Positions 1 through 6,567 of a DNA stretch of 13,316 nt are shown piece by piece; the stretch's first letter is position 1, and each line of letters starts with the position of its first letter. The stretch lies in contig DOZO01000001.1 in the NCBI GenBank assembly GCA_003517965.1, forward strand, positions 8,960 to 22,275. Direction: 5' to 3'. The translations under genes were made by a program, and so were the position numbers. The notes beneath the pieces were generated by a model. It was not told the DNA's origin and did no database searches. It saw nothing but the letters and a program-made list of their open reading frames with translations. Origin of the DNA: Desulfobulbaceae bacterium (GTDB lineage Bacteria; Desulfobacterota; Desulfobulbia; Desulfobulbales; Desulfurivibrionaceae).

Positions 1-25
1 TGGTGCTGCTGAACGCTTACCCCAA

Positions 26-1669
26 TTACACAGCATCATGCCGATTAACAAGGTACTGCTGGCCAATGGACAGCAGATTGTTAATAAACCAATACAAAAC
101 CAACCCTGAAGCAAAGTTCAAAAACATAAAGGTAAAGATCACCGGCATAAACATCATGACCTTCTGCTGAGTAGGGTCACCGGTAGCCGGGGTCATCTTC
201 TGCTGCAGGAACATGGTTCCCCCCATCAGCAGGGTCAACACCGGGATTCCGCCGATATACGGGAGATCAAGGCCGACAAACAACCGATCCGGCGCGGACA
301 GATCCGCAATCCAGAGAAAGAAGGGCGCATGCCGCAGCTCGATGGTCTGGAGCAACACCTTGTACAGGGCGAAAAAAACCGGGATCTGGATGACCATGGG
401 CAGACAGCCACCCACCGGATTTACCTTATAAGTTTGGTACAGCTTGATCATTTCCTGTTGCTGCTGCTGTTTGTCATCCTTGTATTTCTCCCGCAGCTTC
501 GCCATCTTGGGCTGCAGTTTCTGCATGGTCTTCATGGACTTCATGCCCTTCTGAGAAATCGGCCAGAAGAGAAGCTTGATCAACACCGTAACCAAGATAA
601 TGGCCAATCCGTAATTCCCAACATAGCCATGGAGAAAATTCAGCAGATAAAGTGTCGGCTTGGCCATCACATCAAACCAGCCGAAATTGATGCTGCGCTC
701 CAGCTCATGCCCCGCAGCCTTGAGTGCTTCCATGGTTTTGGGGCCGAAGTAAACCGAATAGGTGTACTGCTGACGCTGGCCAGGTCCAATGACCTCGCTG
801 GCCCCGGCTAATACCGTGGTTACCCGGTTTTCATCCTGCAGGGAAAAATGGGCCGTATGCTGTGCGCCGGTAAGCGGCACGATCCCGCAGAAAAAATAAT
901 TATCTTCGTAGGCAGCCCAACCGATCTTGCCAGTGAAGCTTTTGCTTCCTTTTTTCAGATCATCGGCCTTGATCTCTTCCAGAACTCCATCACGCAATAC
1001 GGCAGGCCCAACAACAACCATCCCGTTCTCCTTGACGAAAGGACGGTTGTCAAGAGTCAGATACGGAGCGCCCTGCAGAGGAGTGGCCGTGGTATTGATC
1101 ACCTCAACGGTCAGCTCCAGCAGATATTTTTGCTCAAGAAAACGCATGGTGCGCACAATCTCAAGACCAGAGGGCAACTTGCCCCGCATAGTCAAAACCG
1201 CGCCACCTTGCTCCGCCTTGAGCGGGAGAGCCTCATACACCACTGGCGGAATACTGCCCGGTTCAATACCCCAGGAAAAATTCAGGGGCAGATTGTCGCC
1301 AGACTTTGGCTGGAGAAGCTCTTTCTTGCCAGAGTCCTTGGCAAGGGCCTCCCGATAATCCTTCAACTGAAAGCTTTTTACCATGCCGCCCGACTCTGTT
1401 ACCACCGCCGAGTACAGACTGGTAGTCACCGGAATCTCACGCCCTTGCCTGACGACCGCATCCGCAGACTGGGCAACAGCCAACAGGCTTGCCGCGTCAA
1501 CGGGAACGGGTAGGTCAGCAAGGTTTTTCTGCTCAACCTTGTCGTTTTGAGGAGAGGAGGCAATACTGCTTTCCGTGACCGGAGGGGGAGGGGGGACAAA
1601 AAAATACTGATACCCAAGCAAGATGGCCAACGAAAGGAAGATGGCCAAAAACATTCTCTGTGTGTCCAT
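26..1669 (-). CDS. yidC: Membrane protein insertase YidC (Oxa1 family)
   Basis: YidC inserts and folds inner-membrane proteins, alone or with SecYEG; a classical client is the F-ATPase c subunit, also encoded in this window. The 547-residue length and layout are Gram-negative: a first membrane helix at about 7-25, a proline run (25-30), a large periplasmic domain (about 60-330), then the conserved insertase core with helices from about 345 to 540. The core has the signatures KVNPVGGCLPMVIQIPVFFALY (415-436), the ELRHAPF segment and MMFMPVIFTFMF. The hydrophilic-groove positive charge is Lys365, where E. coli has Arg366. A five-glutamine run lies in the cytoplasmic C1 loop (401-405). The ATG at 1669 is preceded by AAAGGA, and this ribosome site runs into the yidD stop 17 nt upstream, so the two are probably coupled. 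It is the last complete gene of the rpmH cluster in the window. Identification is secure. Confidence 0.98.
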   Translation of the reverse strand: MDTQRMFLAIFLSLAILLGYQYFFVPPPPPVTESSIASSPQNDKVEQKNLADLPVPVDAASLLAVAQSADAVVRQGREIPVTTSLYSAVVTESGGMVKSFQLKDYREALAKDSGKKELLQPKSGDNLPLNFSWGIEPGSIPPVVYEALPLKAEQGGAVLTMRGKLPSGLEIVRTMRFLEQKYLLELTVEVINTTATPLQGAPYLTLDNRPFVKENGMVVVGPAVLRDGVLEEIKADDLKKGSKSFTGKIGWAAYEDNYFFCGIVPLTGAQHTAHFSLQDENRVTTVLAGASEVIGPGQRQQYTYSVYFGPKTMEALKAAGHELERSINFGWFDVMAKPTLYLLNFLHGYVGNYGLAIILVTVLIKLLFWPISQKGMKSMKTMQKLQPKMAKLREKYKDDKQQQQQEMIKLYQTYKVNPVGGCLPMVIQIPVFFALYKVLLQTIELRHAPFFLWIADLSAPDRLFVGLDLPYIGGIPVLTLLMGGTMFLQQKMTPATGDPTQQKVMMFMPVIFTFMFLNFASGLVLYWFINNLLSIGQQYLVNRHDAV

Positions 1670-1686
1670 GAAATTAATCCTTTACC

Positions 1687-1905
1687 TCAAGAAGATTTGT
1701 TCACCGGATCAATCCCTCCGGGATGAAAAGGATGACAGCGAAGAAGCCTGCGCAGGGCAAGATAAAGACCACGCACCGTTCCGTGGTAACGCAGAGCATC
1801 TATGGCATACTGTGAACAGGTGGGAGAAAAACGGCAGGCAGGCGCAAAAAATGGAGAGATGCACTGCTGATAACACTTTATCAAAACAATGAAAAAATTT
1901 TTCAC
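1687..1905 (-). CDS. yidD: Membrane protein insertion efficiency factor YidD
   Basis: YidD is a small, probably membrane-associated protein that assists YidC-dependent insertion; its mechanism is poorly known. With the start chosen here it has 72 residues, normal for the family. The family blocks are present: cysteines at 15, 24 and 30 inside CRFSPTCSQYA, and RCHPFHPGGIDPV at 56-68. The frame stays open up to an ATG at 1962, but that start has no ribosome site and adds 19 residues that look unlike the family. The GTG at 1905 has AAAGGAG four nt upstream and gives the expected MKNFFIVLIKCYQ-type N-terminus, so I use it. The gene lies between rnpA (64 nt gap) and yidC (17 nt gap), its usual place. 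Confidence 0.95.
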   Translation of the reverse strand: MKNFFIVLIKCYQQCISPFFAPACRFSPTCSQYAIDALRYHGTVRGLYLALRRLLRCHPFHPGGIDPVNKSS

Positions 1906-1916
1906 GTCACTCCTTT
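1906..1916 (-). promoter_or_regulatory. Ribosome binding site that fixes the yidD GTG start
   Basis: On the minus strand the sequence reads AAAGGAGTGAC directly before the GTG at 1905. The in-frame ATG at 1962 has no purine-rich stretch before it. This decides in favour of the shorter, family-sized protein. Confidence 0.8.
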
Positions 1917-1969
1917 TTCTGGAATAGTGGACACTGCCAAATCCAGAAAATATGGCGACCATAATAATA

Positions 1970-2356
1970 TCACGAAACCTTTACGGCCTCTACGTCCAGA
2001 TCTGTTTTTCTGCCGACAATCTTTCGCCGCCCAAGAAGCGCGCCAACAGCTCCCGCAACTTCCATGGGGGAATCCGGGGCAAATCCGGGCCGCACGGCAA
2101 AAACCACATCGGAAAAAGGCTCGATAAAATCTCGATGCTGACGGAAAAACTCCCGAATAATTCTTTTAAGCCTGTTACGCTGAACCGCTTGCCTTACCCC
2201 GTGGACACTTATGCCCAACCGGTTGCCCGACGTGCCGTTTGGCAACCAGATCAGACTAAAGTTCTGACCACGCATCCTCTTCCCCTGATCGTAAACCTTT
2301 TTGTACTGCCAGGGCTTGACCAGCAACATGGCCTTAGGAAGGGACTGAGTTCTCAT
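1970..2356 (-). CDS. rnpA: Ribonuclease P protein component
   Basis: RnpA is the protein cofactor of RNase P, which removes 5' leaders from precursor tRNAs; the catalytic RNA is not in this window. The 128-residue protein is rich in Arg and Lys and has the family signature RNRLKR at 60-65, followed by IIREFFRQH. The N-terminal SLPKAMLLVKPWQYKKVYDQGKR resembles the usual start, in which an aromatic residue and Lys/Arg contact the tRNA leader. The stretch before the RNR motif reads SVHGVRQAVQ, where many homologues have a KKVGKAV-like sequence, a modest divergence. I chose the ATG at 2356 because it keeps the conserved N-terminal segment; no strong ribosome site is visible, and the ATG at 2329 would cut into that segment. 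It lies 39 nt after rpmH, with which it is probably co-transcribed. Confidence 0.96.
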   Translation of the reverse strand: MRTQSLPKAMLLVKPWQYKKVYDQGKRMRGQNFSLIWLPNGTSGNRLGISVHGVRQAVQRNRLKRIIREFFRQHRDFIEPFSDVVFAVRPGFAPDSPMEVAGAVGALLGRRKIVGRKTDLDVEAVKVS

Positions 2357-2395
2357 GCTACGCGAACGGTGCTTCTCATTCAGGCCAGCAGTAAC

Positions 2396-2533
2396 CTAAA
2401 CAGTCAACCGCTTACGGCCCTTGGCCCGACGACGGTTGATAACAGCCCGCCCATTCTTGGTCTGCATTCTCGCCCTAAAACCATGGGTACGGTGTCTTTT
2501 GAGGTTACTGGGCTGAAAAGTTCTCTTACTCAT
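2396..2533 (-). CDS. rpmH: 50S ribosomal protein L34
   Basis: L34 is a very small, very basic protein of the large ribosomal subunit. I translated it by hand: 45 residues, beginning MSKRTFQPSNLKRHRTHGFR and ending GRKRLTV, which matches the family almost throughout (the TFQPS and RAKGRKRL blocks are diagnostic). The ATG at 2533 has an AAAGGAAG ribosome site about 7 nt upstream. It is the first gene of the rpmH-rnpA-yidD-yidC cluster and has a near-consensus promoter about 135 nt upstream. The long leader contains a small hairpin near the ribosome site. Confidence 0.98.
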   Translation of the reverse strand: MSKRTFQPSNLKRHRTHGFRARMQTKNGRAVINRRRAKGRKRLTV

Positions 2534-2661
2534 GATCGTCTTCCTTTCTCTCTTATGTTACGGCCTCTCGTTAGGCCTTCTTTGCAATTAGCTGGAACCT
2601 TGCATCACACACTCTTTCGATACTATCACGCGTGCGCAAAAAAATCGCCCCAGCAATAAAG
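2534..2661 (-). other. Long untranslated leader of rpmH
   Basis: This is the predicted transcribed leader between the promoter and the L34 start. It holds the 8-bp palindrome CACGCGTG (2627-2634), a run of seven T on the minus strand after GGGGCGA (about 2640-2646), and the hairpin at 2562-2577. I see no open frame with a ribosome site and recognise no known riboswitch. L34 leaders are sometimes regulatory, but nothing here proves it. Confidence 0.4.
2562..2577 (-). promoter_or_regulatory. Small hairpin in the rpmH leader
   Basis: GGCCT (2562-2566) and AGGCC (2573-2577) form a five-pair GC-rich stem with a 6-nt loop, about 15 nt upstream of the rpmH ribosome site. It could affect translation of L34 or stabilise the mRNA. 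There is no T-run after it, so it is not an intrinsic terminator. Function is unknown. Confidence 0.35.
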
Positions 2662-2667
2662 CTCGCT

Positions 2668-2696
2668 ATAGTACCCAGAGCCTCACGACATGTCAA
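2668..2696 (-). promoter_or_regulatory. Sigma-70-type promoter for rpmH-rnpA-yidD-yidC
   Basis: On the minus strand a perfect -35 box TTGACA (2691-2696) is followed after exactly 17 nt by a -10 box TACTAT (2668-2673), one mismatch from consensus. Transcription would start near 2661, giving a leader of about 128 nt before rpmH. The promoter starts only 34 nt after the hemA stop codon. No terminator is visible between them, so hemA transcripts may read through. Confidence 0.8.
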
Positions 2697-2730
2697 ACAT
2701 TTTCCCGAGGCGGTTACTAATCCTAAGATT

Positions 2731-4008
2731 CTAAGACTCCCTGTCAAGACCAAACAACTGCCGGACAAAGGCCAATTTTAGCTGGGGATTATCGTGGGGA
2801 TCACTGTTTTTGAGAAATACCATGGGCTCATGCAGCAACTTGTTAACAATGGCATTGGCCAGCAGCTCCACCGAGCGCCGTTCGTTTTCTGAAAGAGATT
2901 TAAGACTGCCCAAGGTTTTCGCGACTTCAGCCTCGCGGATGGCGTTAGCCTTTTGCCTTATATCCGTAATGGTAGGAGCCAGCTCCATGCCTGCCAGCCA
3001 CTGCCCGAATTTGGCCACCTCCACCGCAACAATATCTTCCGCCCGCAACGCCTCTTTTTCTCGATCCGCCTTGTTGACATCAACCACGTTTTTTAAGTCA
3101 TCGATATCATAGAGGTAGACATTCTCCAGATCATTGAGTTCCGGATCAAGATCACGCGGCACCGCAATATCAATAAGGAAGAGCGGCCTGTTTTTCCGCT
3201 GCCGCATCAGCGGTTTCACCTCATCTTTCGTAAGGATCAGGTCGGTTGCCCCGGTGGAACTGATCAGGATATCAACCTCTGCCAGTTGGGTGGTCAACTC
3301 AGCCAAGCCCACGGCGGTGCCATTAAACCGCCGAGCCAGCTTGGCCGCCCGTTCTACAGTCCGGTTGGCTACAATTACCCGCCCGATTCCCTGTCGCACC
3401 AGATGTTCGGCCGCCAGCTCGGCCATCTCCCCTGCCCCTACCAGGAGAACGGATTTATCCCGCAGACTCCCGAAGATTTTCTTTGCCAGCTCTACCGCCG
3501 CGTAACTGATGGAAACCGCGCTACCACCAATATTGGTTTCGGTGCGCACTTTTTTAGCCACGGAAAATGATTTATGCAGGAGCCGGTTCAAAATAACGCC
3601 AGTGGTTTTTTGCTCCATCGCTTCGCGATAGGCCTGTTTCAACTGCCCGAGGATCTGGGGTTCGCCCACCACCATGGAATCAAGACTTGCCGCCACCTGA
3701 TATAGATGCGTCACCGCATCCTGACCCTGATGCAGATAGCTGTACTGTTGGGCTTCGCCATCAGCAAGACCGCTGTTGGCAAAAAGAAAGCTGCGCACCG
3801 CCACCGCCGCGATAGCCGGATTGCTTGCCACAAAGATAACCTCCACCCGATTACAAGTAGAGAGAAAACAGCATTCCCGGCAACCCTCAATATTCATCAG
3901 CGTCAGCAGCGGCCCGGCACAATCCCCTGAAAAGGCCAACTTCTCCCGCACCGCCACTGGAGCGGTTTTATGATTCACGCCAATGATGACGATGTTCTCA
4001 GCCAACAT
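2731..4008 (-). CDS. hemA: Glutamyl-tRNA reductase
   Basis: HemA reduces Glu-tRNA(Glu) with NADPH to glutamate-1-semialdehyde, the first committed step of the C5 route to tetrapyrroles. With the start used here it has 425 residues. The N-terminal domain has VNHKTAPVAVRE and the nucleophilic Cys52 in FLSTCNRVEV. The family signature lies at about 98-127 (AVTHLYQVAASLDSMVVGEP and following residues). The NADPH-binding loop GAGEM is at 191-195, and the C-terminal helical dimerisation domain follows. The frame extends to a GTG at 4023, but that GTG sits on the GGTGGAG ribosome site of the ATG at 4008, so I take 4008. The start overlaps the end of the CcsA-like gene by 11 nt, implying translational coupling. 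It is the last gene of a tetrapyrrole operon. Confidence 0.97.
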   Translation of the reverse strand: MLAENIVIIGVNHKTAPVAVREKLAFSGDCAGPLLTLMNIEGCRECCFLSTCNRVEVIFVASNPAIAAVAVRSFLFANSGLADGEAQQYSYLHQGQDAVTHLYQVAASLDSMVVGEPQILGQLKQAYREAMEQKTTGVILNRLLHKSFSVAKKVRTETNIGGSAVSISYAAVELAKKIFGSLRDKSVLLVGAGEMAELAAEHLVRQGIGRVIVANRTVERAAKLARRFNGTAVGLAELTTQLAEVDILISSTGATDLILTKDEVKPLMRQRKNRPLFLIDIAVPRDLDPELNDLENVYLYDIDDLKNVVDVNKADREKEALRAEDIVAVEVAKFGQWLAGMELAPTITDIRQKANAIREAEVAKTLGSLKSLSENERRSVELLANAIVNKLLHEPMVFLKNSDPHDNPQLKLAFVRQLFGLDRES

Positions 4009-4813
4009 AGGAATGCACTCCACCCAGCAGATAAGTCACCCCCCAAAGGGTGAAAAGCACCGCGGCAAACCCGGCAATGGCCATGATTGCCGCCCTTCTG
4101 CGCCGCCAGCCTACGGTAAGCCGCTGATGCAGGATAGCCGCATAAATAAGCCAGGTGATAAGCGACCAGGTTTCTTTAGGGTCCCACTGCCAGTATGTCC
4201 CCCAGGCTTGCTTGGCCCAGACAGAACCGGTGATTATCCCCAGGGTCAGCAGCAGAAAACCCAGGGCCAGACAATGTTGATTCAGGTTGTCAAGGGCCTC
4301 CAGAGAAGGCAAGCGGCTGTAAAATATCCCGAATTTCTTCTTCTTGATCTCGCGCTCCTGGAGCAGGTACATGACTCCACCACAAAAAGCCAGGGCCAGG
4401 AAGCCGTTGGCCATAATGGCGATGCTGGCATGAACCGGCAGCCAGTTGCTCCTGAGAGCCGGAGGCAACGGCGCCATCTCCTGAGAGGAAAAAGCGGCGA
4501 TCAACATCAAGAGAGAAATAAGCGGGGTCACAAAAACGCCAAAATTTTTCACCCGATACCGCCACCAAAAAGACAAAAAGGCCCAGGTCATCGCCCAGGC
4601 AAAAAAGGAAACCGCTTCATGGTTGCTGGTAATAGGGGTGTGCCCAGCCGCCAAATAGCGGACAACGAAATAAACGGTATGCAGGATGCCGCCGGTAAAA
4701 AGAATCGCCCGGGCAACGGCCCGCACCTGTTTCTGCTGGGAGAGAAAATGGAACACATAAACGGCGGTGGCCGTCAGATAGAGATACATGGCGAGCTGAA
4801 ATAACAGGGTCAT
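3998..4813 (-). CDS. CcsA/HemX-like cytochrome c biogenesis membrane protein
   Basis: This 271-residue, very hydrophobic protein has about eight membrane helices and belongs to the CcsA/CcmC/CcmF heme-handling superfamily. The tryptophan-rich heme-binding WWD segment is intact at 204-221 (WGTYWQWDPKETWSLITW). Candidate heme-ligand histidines are His128 (LPVHASIA), His229 (AAILHQR) and the C-terminal His267 in GGVHSY. In System II cytochrome c maturation, CcsA works with CcsB/ResB to deliver heme; the related HemX next to hemA in Bacillus instead affects HemA levels. The complete WWD motif favours real heme handling, the hemA neighbour allows a HemX-like role, and no ResB gene is in view. The ATG at 4813 shares its A with the upstream stop (TGATG) and has CAGGAG 7 nt upstream. 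A GTG one codon earlier is less likely. Confidence 0.9.
   Translation of the reverse strand: MTLLFQLAMYLYLTATAVYVFHFLSQQKQVRAVARAILFTGGILHTVYFVVRYLAAGHTPITSNHEAVSFFAWAMTWAFLSFWWRYRVKNFGVFVTPLISLLMLIAAFSSQEMAPLPPALRSNWLPVHASIAIMANGFLALAFCGGVMYLLQEREIKKKKFGIFYSRLPSLEALDNLNQHCLALGFLLLTLGIITGSVWAKQAWGTYWQWDPKETWSLITWLIYAAILHQRLTVGWRRRRAAIMAIAGFAAVLFTLWGVTYLLGGVHSYVG
4009..4024 (-). promoter_or_regulatory. Ribosome binding site that fixes the hemA start
   Basis: GGTGGAG on the minus strand, with its GGAG core at 4018-4021, lies 9 nt before the ATG at 4008. The longer GTG start at 4023 is part of this motif, which argues against it. The site lies inside the last codons of the upstream gene. Confidence 0.7.
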
Positions 4814-5520
4814 CACTTCGCTCCTGAGGATTGTTGATATTCCTGTCTGACCTTCTCCAGACAGTCAAGGGAGGCATCCGGGCCCAGAACTTCCTGGATA
4901 TGGCTGACAAGGTTTTGCCAGAGGCCATCCTTAATCCAGACCGCCATCTCGGGATTGGCCAGCCTGGCAAAAATCAGCTTGTTTTCTGCATGCGGCCTGC
5001 CGTTGGCCAGCACAGTCTCTCGTAAAACCCCGAGAATATCCACCATCGCCCCATATTCAGAACCAAACTGAACCTCCAACGCCTGCCGCAAAGCGCTGGC
5101 CAGAGCCGGACTTCTTCCCGCGGTTGAAACAGAAATAGACAGATCTCCCCGCCGCACTGTGGCCGGCAGGATAAAATTACACCATTTGGGCACATCCGCC
5201 ACATTGAGCAAAATGTTCCGCGCTTCTGCCTCGGCATGGACCCGTTCCTGCACCCCAAGGTCATCAGTGGCGGCAATAACCAGAAAAGCTTCGGCCAGGT
5301 CGCCTTCCTGATACAGACGGGGCAGCCAGTCAATCGTCCCGGCCCGCAACAGAACGGCCAGCGCCTCGCTCAACTCAGGGCTGATCACCGTTACCCTGGC
5401 GCCATGGTCCAGCAGGCCCTGCACCTTGCGTTCACCAACCCGTCCGCCGCCGATGACCAGGCATTGCCGATCAGCGATCTTCAGGCAGACCGGAAAATAT
5501 TGAGAATTATCCCCGGCCAT
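4813..5520 (-). CDS. Precorrin-2 dehydrogenase / sirohydrochlorin ferrochelatase-type protein (Met8/CysG N-terminal family)
   Basis: This protein oxidises precorrin-2 to sirohydrochlorin with NAD, and in some homologues also inserts iron to make siroheme. With the start chosen here it has 235 residues and no methyltransferase domain, so it corresponds to stand-alone Met8p or the N-terminal part of CysG. The Rossmann nucleotide loop GGGRVGERK is at 24-32. The segment LLNVADVPKWCNFILPA (104-120) aligns with the active-site region of CysG, with Asp109 as the probable catalytic acid. STAGRSPALASALRQALE (132-149) is the family signature. The frame runs further upstream to 5613, but those residues lie inside the preceding gene and lack family similarity. 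The ATG at 5520 has GGGTGGA just upstream and overlaps that gene by 14 nt. In sulfate reducers it would feed both siroheme for sulfite reductase and the siroheme-dependent heme pathway. Confidence 0.93.
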   Translation of the reverse strand: MAGDNSQYFPVCLKIADRQCLVIGGGRVGERKVQGLLDHGARVTVISPELSEALAVLLRAGTIDWLPRLYQEGDLAEAFLVIAATDDLGVQERVHAEAEARNILLNVADVPKWCNFILPATVRRGDLSISVSTAGRSPALASALRQALEVQFGSEYGAMVDILGVLRETVLANGRPHAENKLIFARLANPEMAVWIKDGLWQNLVSHIQEVLGPDASLDCLEKVRQEYQQSSGAK

Positions 5521-6136
5521 ATTCCACCCGTACCTTGCCAACAAGCGCCGCGGCAAAGCGGGCCGCATCATCGGTTGAACCAACATTGGCCGCATAATGC
5601 ATGGGTACCGCAATCTTTGGCCCTATAACAAGAGCCGCCTGCGCCGCTTCCTCAGCAGTCATTACGTAGGTGCCGGAAACCGGCAACAAAGCGATATCCG
5701 CCCGGATATCTTTCATCTCCGGAATATAATCGGTATCACCCGCATGGTAAATTCGCACCCCATCAACGGTGAGAATAAACCCCAACCAACAATTGCCCTG
5801 GGGATGAAATTTTTTGTTAATGTTGTAGGCCGGAACCGTCTCGATGATAATGCCCTCCACTTCGCGACGCTCGCCCGGGCCAAGAATCATGATCTTGCCA
5901 CTAAGTTTTGCCGCCGCCTCTGTTTCGGTAATAATAAGGGTAGATGGTTGCTGGATCAAAAGGACATCCGCAGGGGAGCAATGATCGTAATGGGCATGAG
6001 AAATACAGATGAGATCCGCCAGCGGCAGGCCAGACCCGAGCTGGAAGGGATCGAAATAGATATTCTTGCCCGCAGCCCGCAACAAAAAAGCGTCATGACC
6101 AAGCCAGCGCAGGTTTTTAAAAACTTTTTCTACCAT
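5507..6136 (-). CDS. UlaG-like metal-dependent hydrolase (metallo-beta-lactamase fold)
   Basis: The 209-residue protein has the metallo-beta-lactamase metal site: HAHYDH at 47-52, His131 and Asp134 in YHAGDTDYI, and His180 in VPMHY. The overall pattern (WLGHDAFLL near the N-terminus, the tyrosine within HAHYDH) is that of the UlaG-like / YtkL-type subgroup, which includes lactonases and phosphodiesterases. The substrate cannot be told from sequence. It has no signal peptide and should be cytoplasmic. The ATG at 6136 follows AAGAGGAAG. It is the first gene of the operon leading to precorrin-2 dehydrogenase, the CcsA-like protein and hemA, and overlaps the next gene by 14 nt. A role in tetrapyrrole metabolism is suggested only by this position. 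Confidence 0.88.
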   Translation of the reverse strand: MVEKVFKNLRWLGHDAFLLRAAGKNIYFDPFQLGSGLPLADLICISHAHYDHCSPADVLLIQQPSTLIITETEAAAKLSGKIMILGPGERREVEGIIIETVPAYNINKKFHPQGNCWLGFILTVDGVRIYHAGDTDYIPEMKDIRADIALLPVSGTYVMTAEEAAQAALVIGPKIAVPMHYAANVGSTDDAARFAAALVGKVRVEYGRG

Positions 6137-6270
6137 CTTCCTCTTCCCTGTTTTCCCTCAATTCGTTCTATAATCAATTTGACACGTTCCGCAATCTATA
6201 ATCTATTATGATAACTATCCCTCTGAACAGGACAATAACCAAAAATAACCAAAAATTATTTGAGACCGCC
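6137..6270. promoter_or_regulatory. Divergent promoter region
   Basis: This 134-nt AT-rich gap lies between the tetrapyrrole operon (leftwards) and the small-ORF/ubiD unit (rightwards). On the plus strand TTGACA (6179-6184) is followed by TCTATT after 17 nt or TATTAT (6204-6209) after 19 nt. On the minus strand TTGCGG and TATAGA are 16 nt apart around 6168-6195. The 9-mer TCTATAATC occurs twice in direct orientation, at 6167-6175 and 6195-6203. Each copy contains TATAAT. The exact start sites are uncertain, but promoter activity in both directions is likely. Confidence 0.5.
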
Positions 6271-6516
6271 ATGACCAGCAAAGATACACCCCCAGCCTCC
6301 CTAAAAGCGGCAGAAATCTGCTTTGGCCTCAACCGGGAAACCGATGAGCAGTCCATAGAAGCATTCCTGCAACGCTTCGCCGATCCCGCCTTCCTGCAGA
6401 CCCTTATCCCCCGGCTGGAAGAAGAGGAAATCACCTCGCTCCTTGATTTTCTTTCCCGTCTGATGCATAAGCATTGTAGTGAAAATGAATACCACCGCCT
6501 GTTCCTCAAGGATTGA
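6271..6516 (+). CDS. Small helical protein of unknown function upstream of ubiD-family gene
   Basis: I do not recognise this protein. From the ATG at 6271 it has 81 residues and looks almost wholly alpha-helical and acidic. There is an ICFGLNR segment at 16-22, a LIPRLEEEEITSLLDFLSRL stretch at 45-64, and a C-terminal HRLFLKD. It has no signal peptide or membrane helix, and its two cysteines (17 and 69) do not form a motif. The frame opens at 6208, but the predicted promoter would start transcription at or just after that point, so the ATG at 6271 is preferred although its ribosome site (GAG) is weak. Codon use resembles its neighbours. It ends 51 nt before the decarboxylase gene and is probably co-transcribed with it. 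A function linked to that enzyme is speculation. Confidence 0.7.
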   Translation: MTSKDTPPASLKAAEICFGLNRETDEQSIEAFLQRFADPAFLQTLIPRLEEEEITSLLDFLSRLMHKHCSENEYHRLFLKD

Positions 6517-6567
6517 GGTGCCATCTTTATACCCACAAAACAGTAAATCATCAAGGAGAGCGCAAAG

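Noticed and set aside
400..440. CAG/CTG-type repeat near the glutamine run of YidC
   Set aside because: The five glutamines sit in a loop encoded by about five similar codons around 455-470; too short to call a repeat element.
848..1513. Open frame of 221 codons on the plus strand
   Set aside because: It is antisense to yidC, which is unambiguous; the product looks like random reverse translation.
1952..2659. Open frame of 235 codons on the plus strand
   Set aside because: It runs antisense across rnpA, rpmH and the rpmH promoter, all well supported, and its product has no recognisable features.
2534..2730. Replication origin next to rpmH
   Set aside because: dnaA/oriC often lie near rpmH, but I see no cluster of DnaA boxes and no dnaA; hemA is the neighbour instead.
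3983..4804. Open frame of 273 codons on the plus strand
   Set aside because: It is antisense to the CcsA-like gene, whose motifs are clear; the product is rich in Gln, Pro and Arg, has no family features and no ribosome site.
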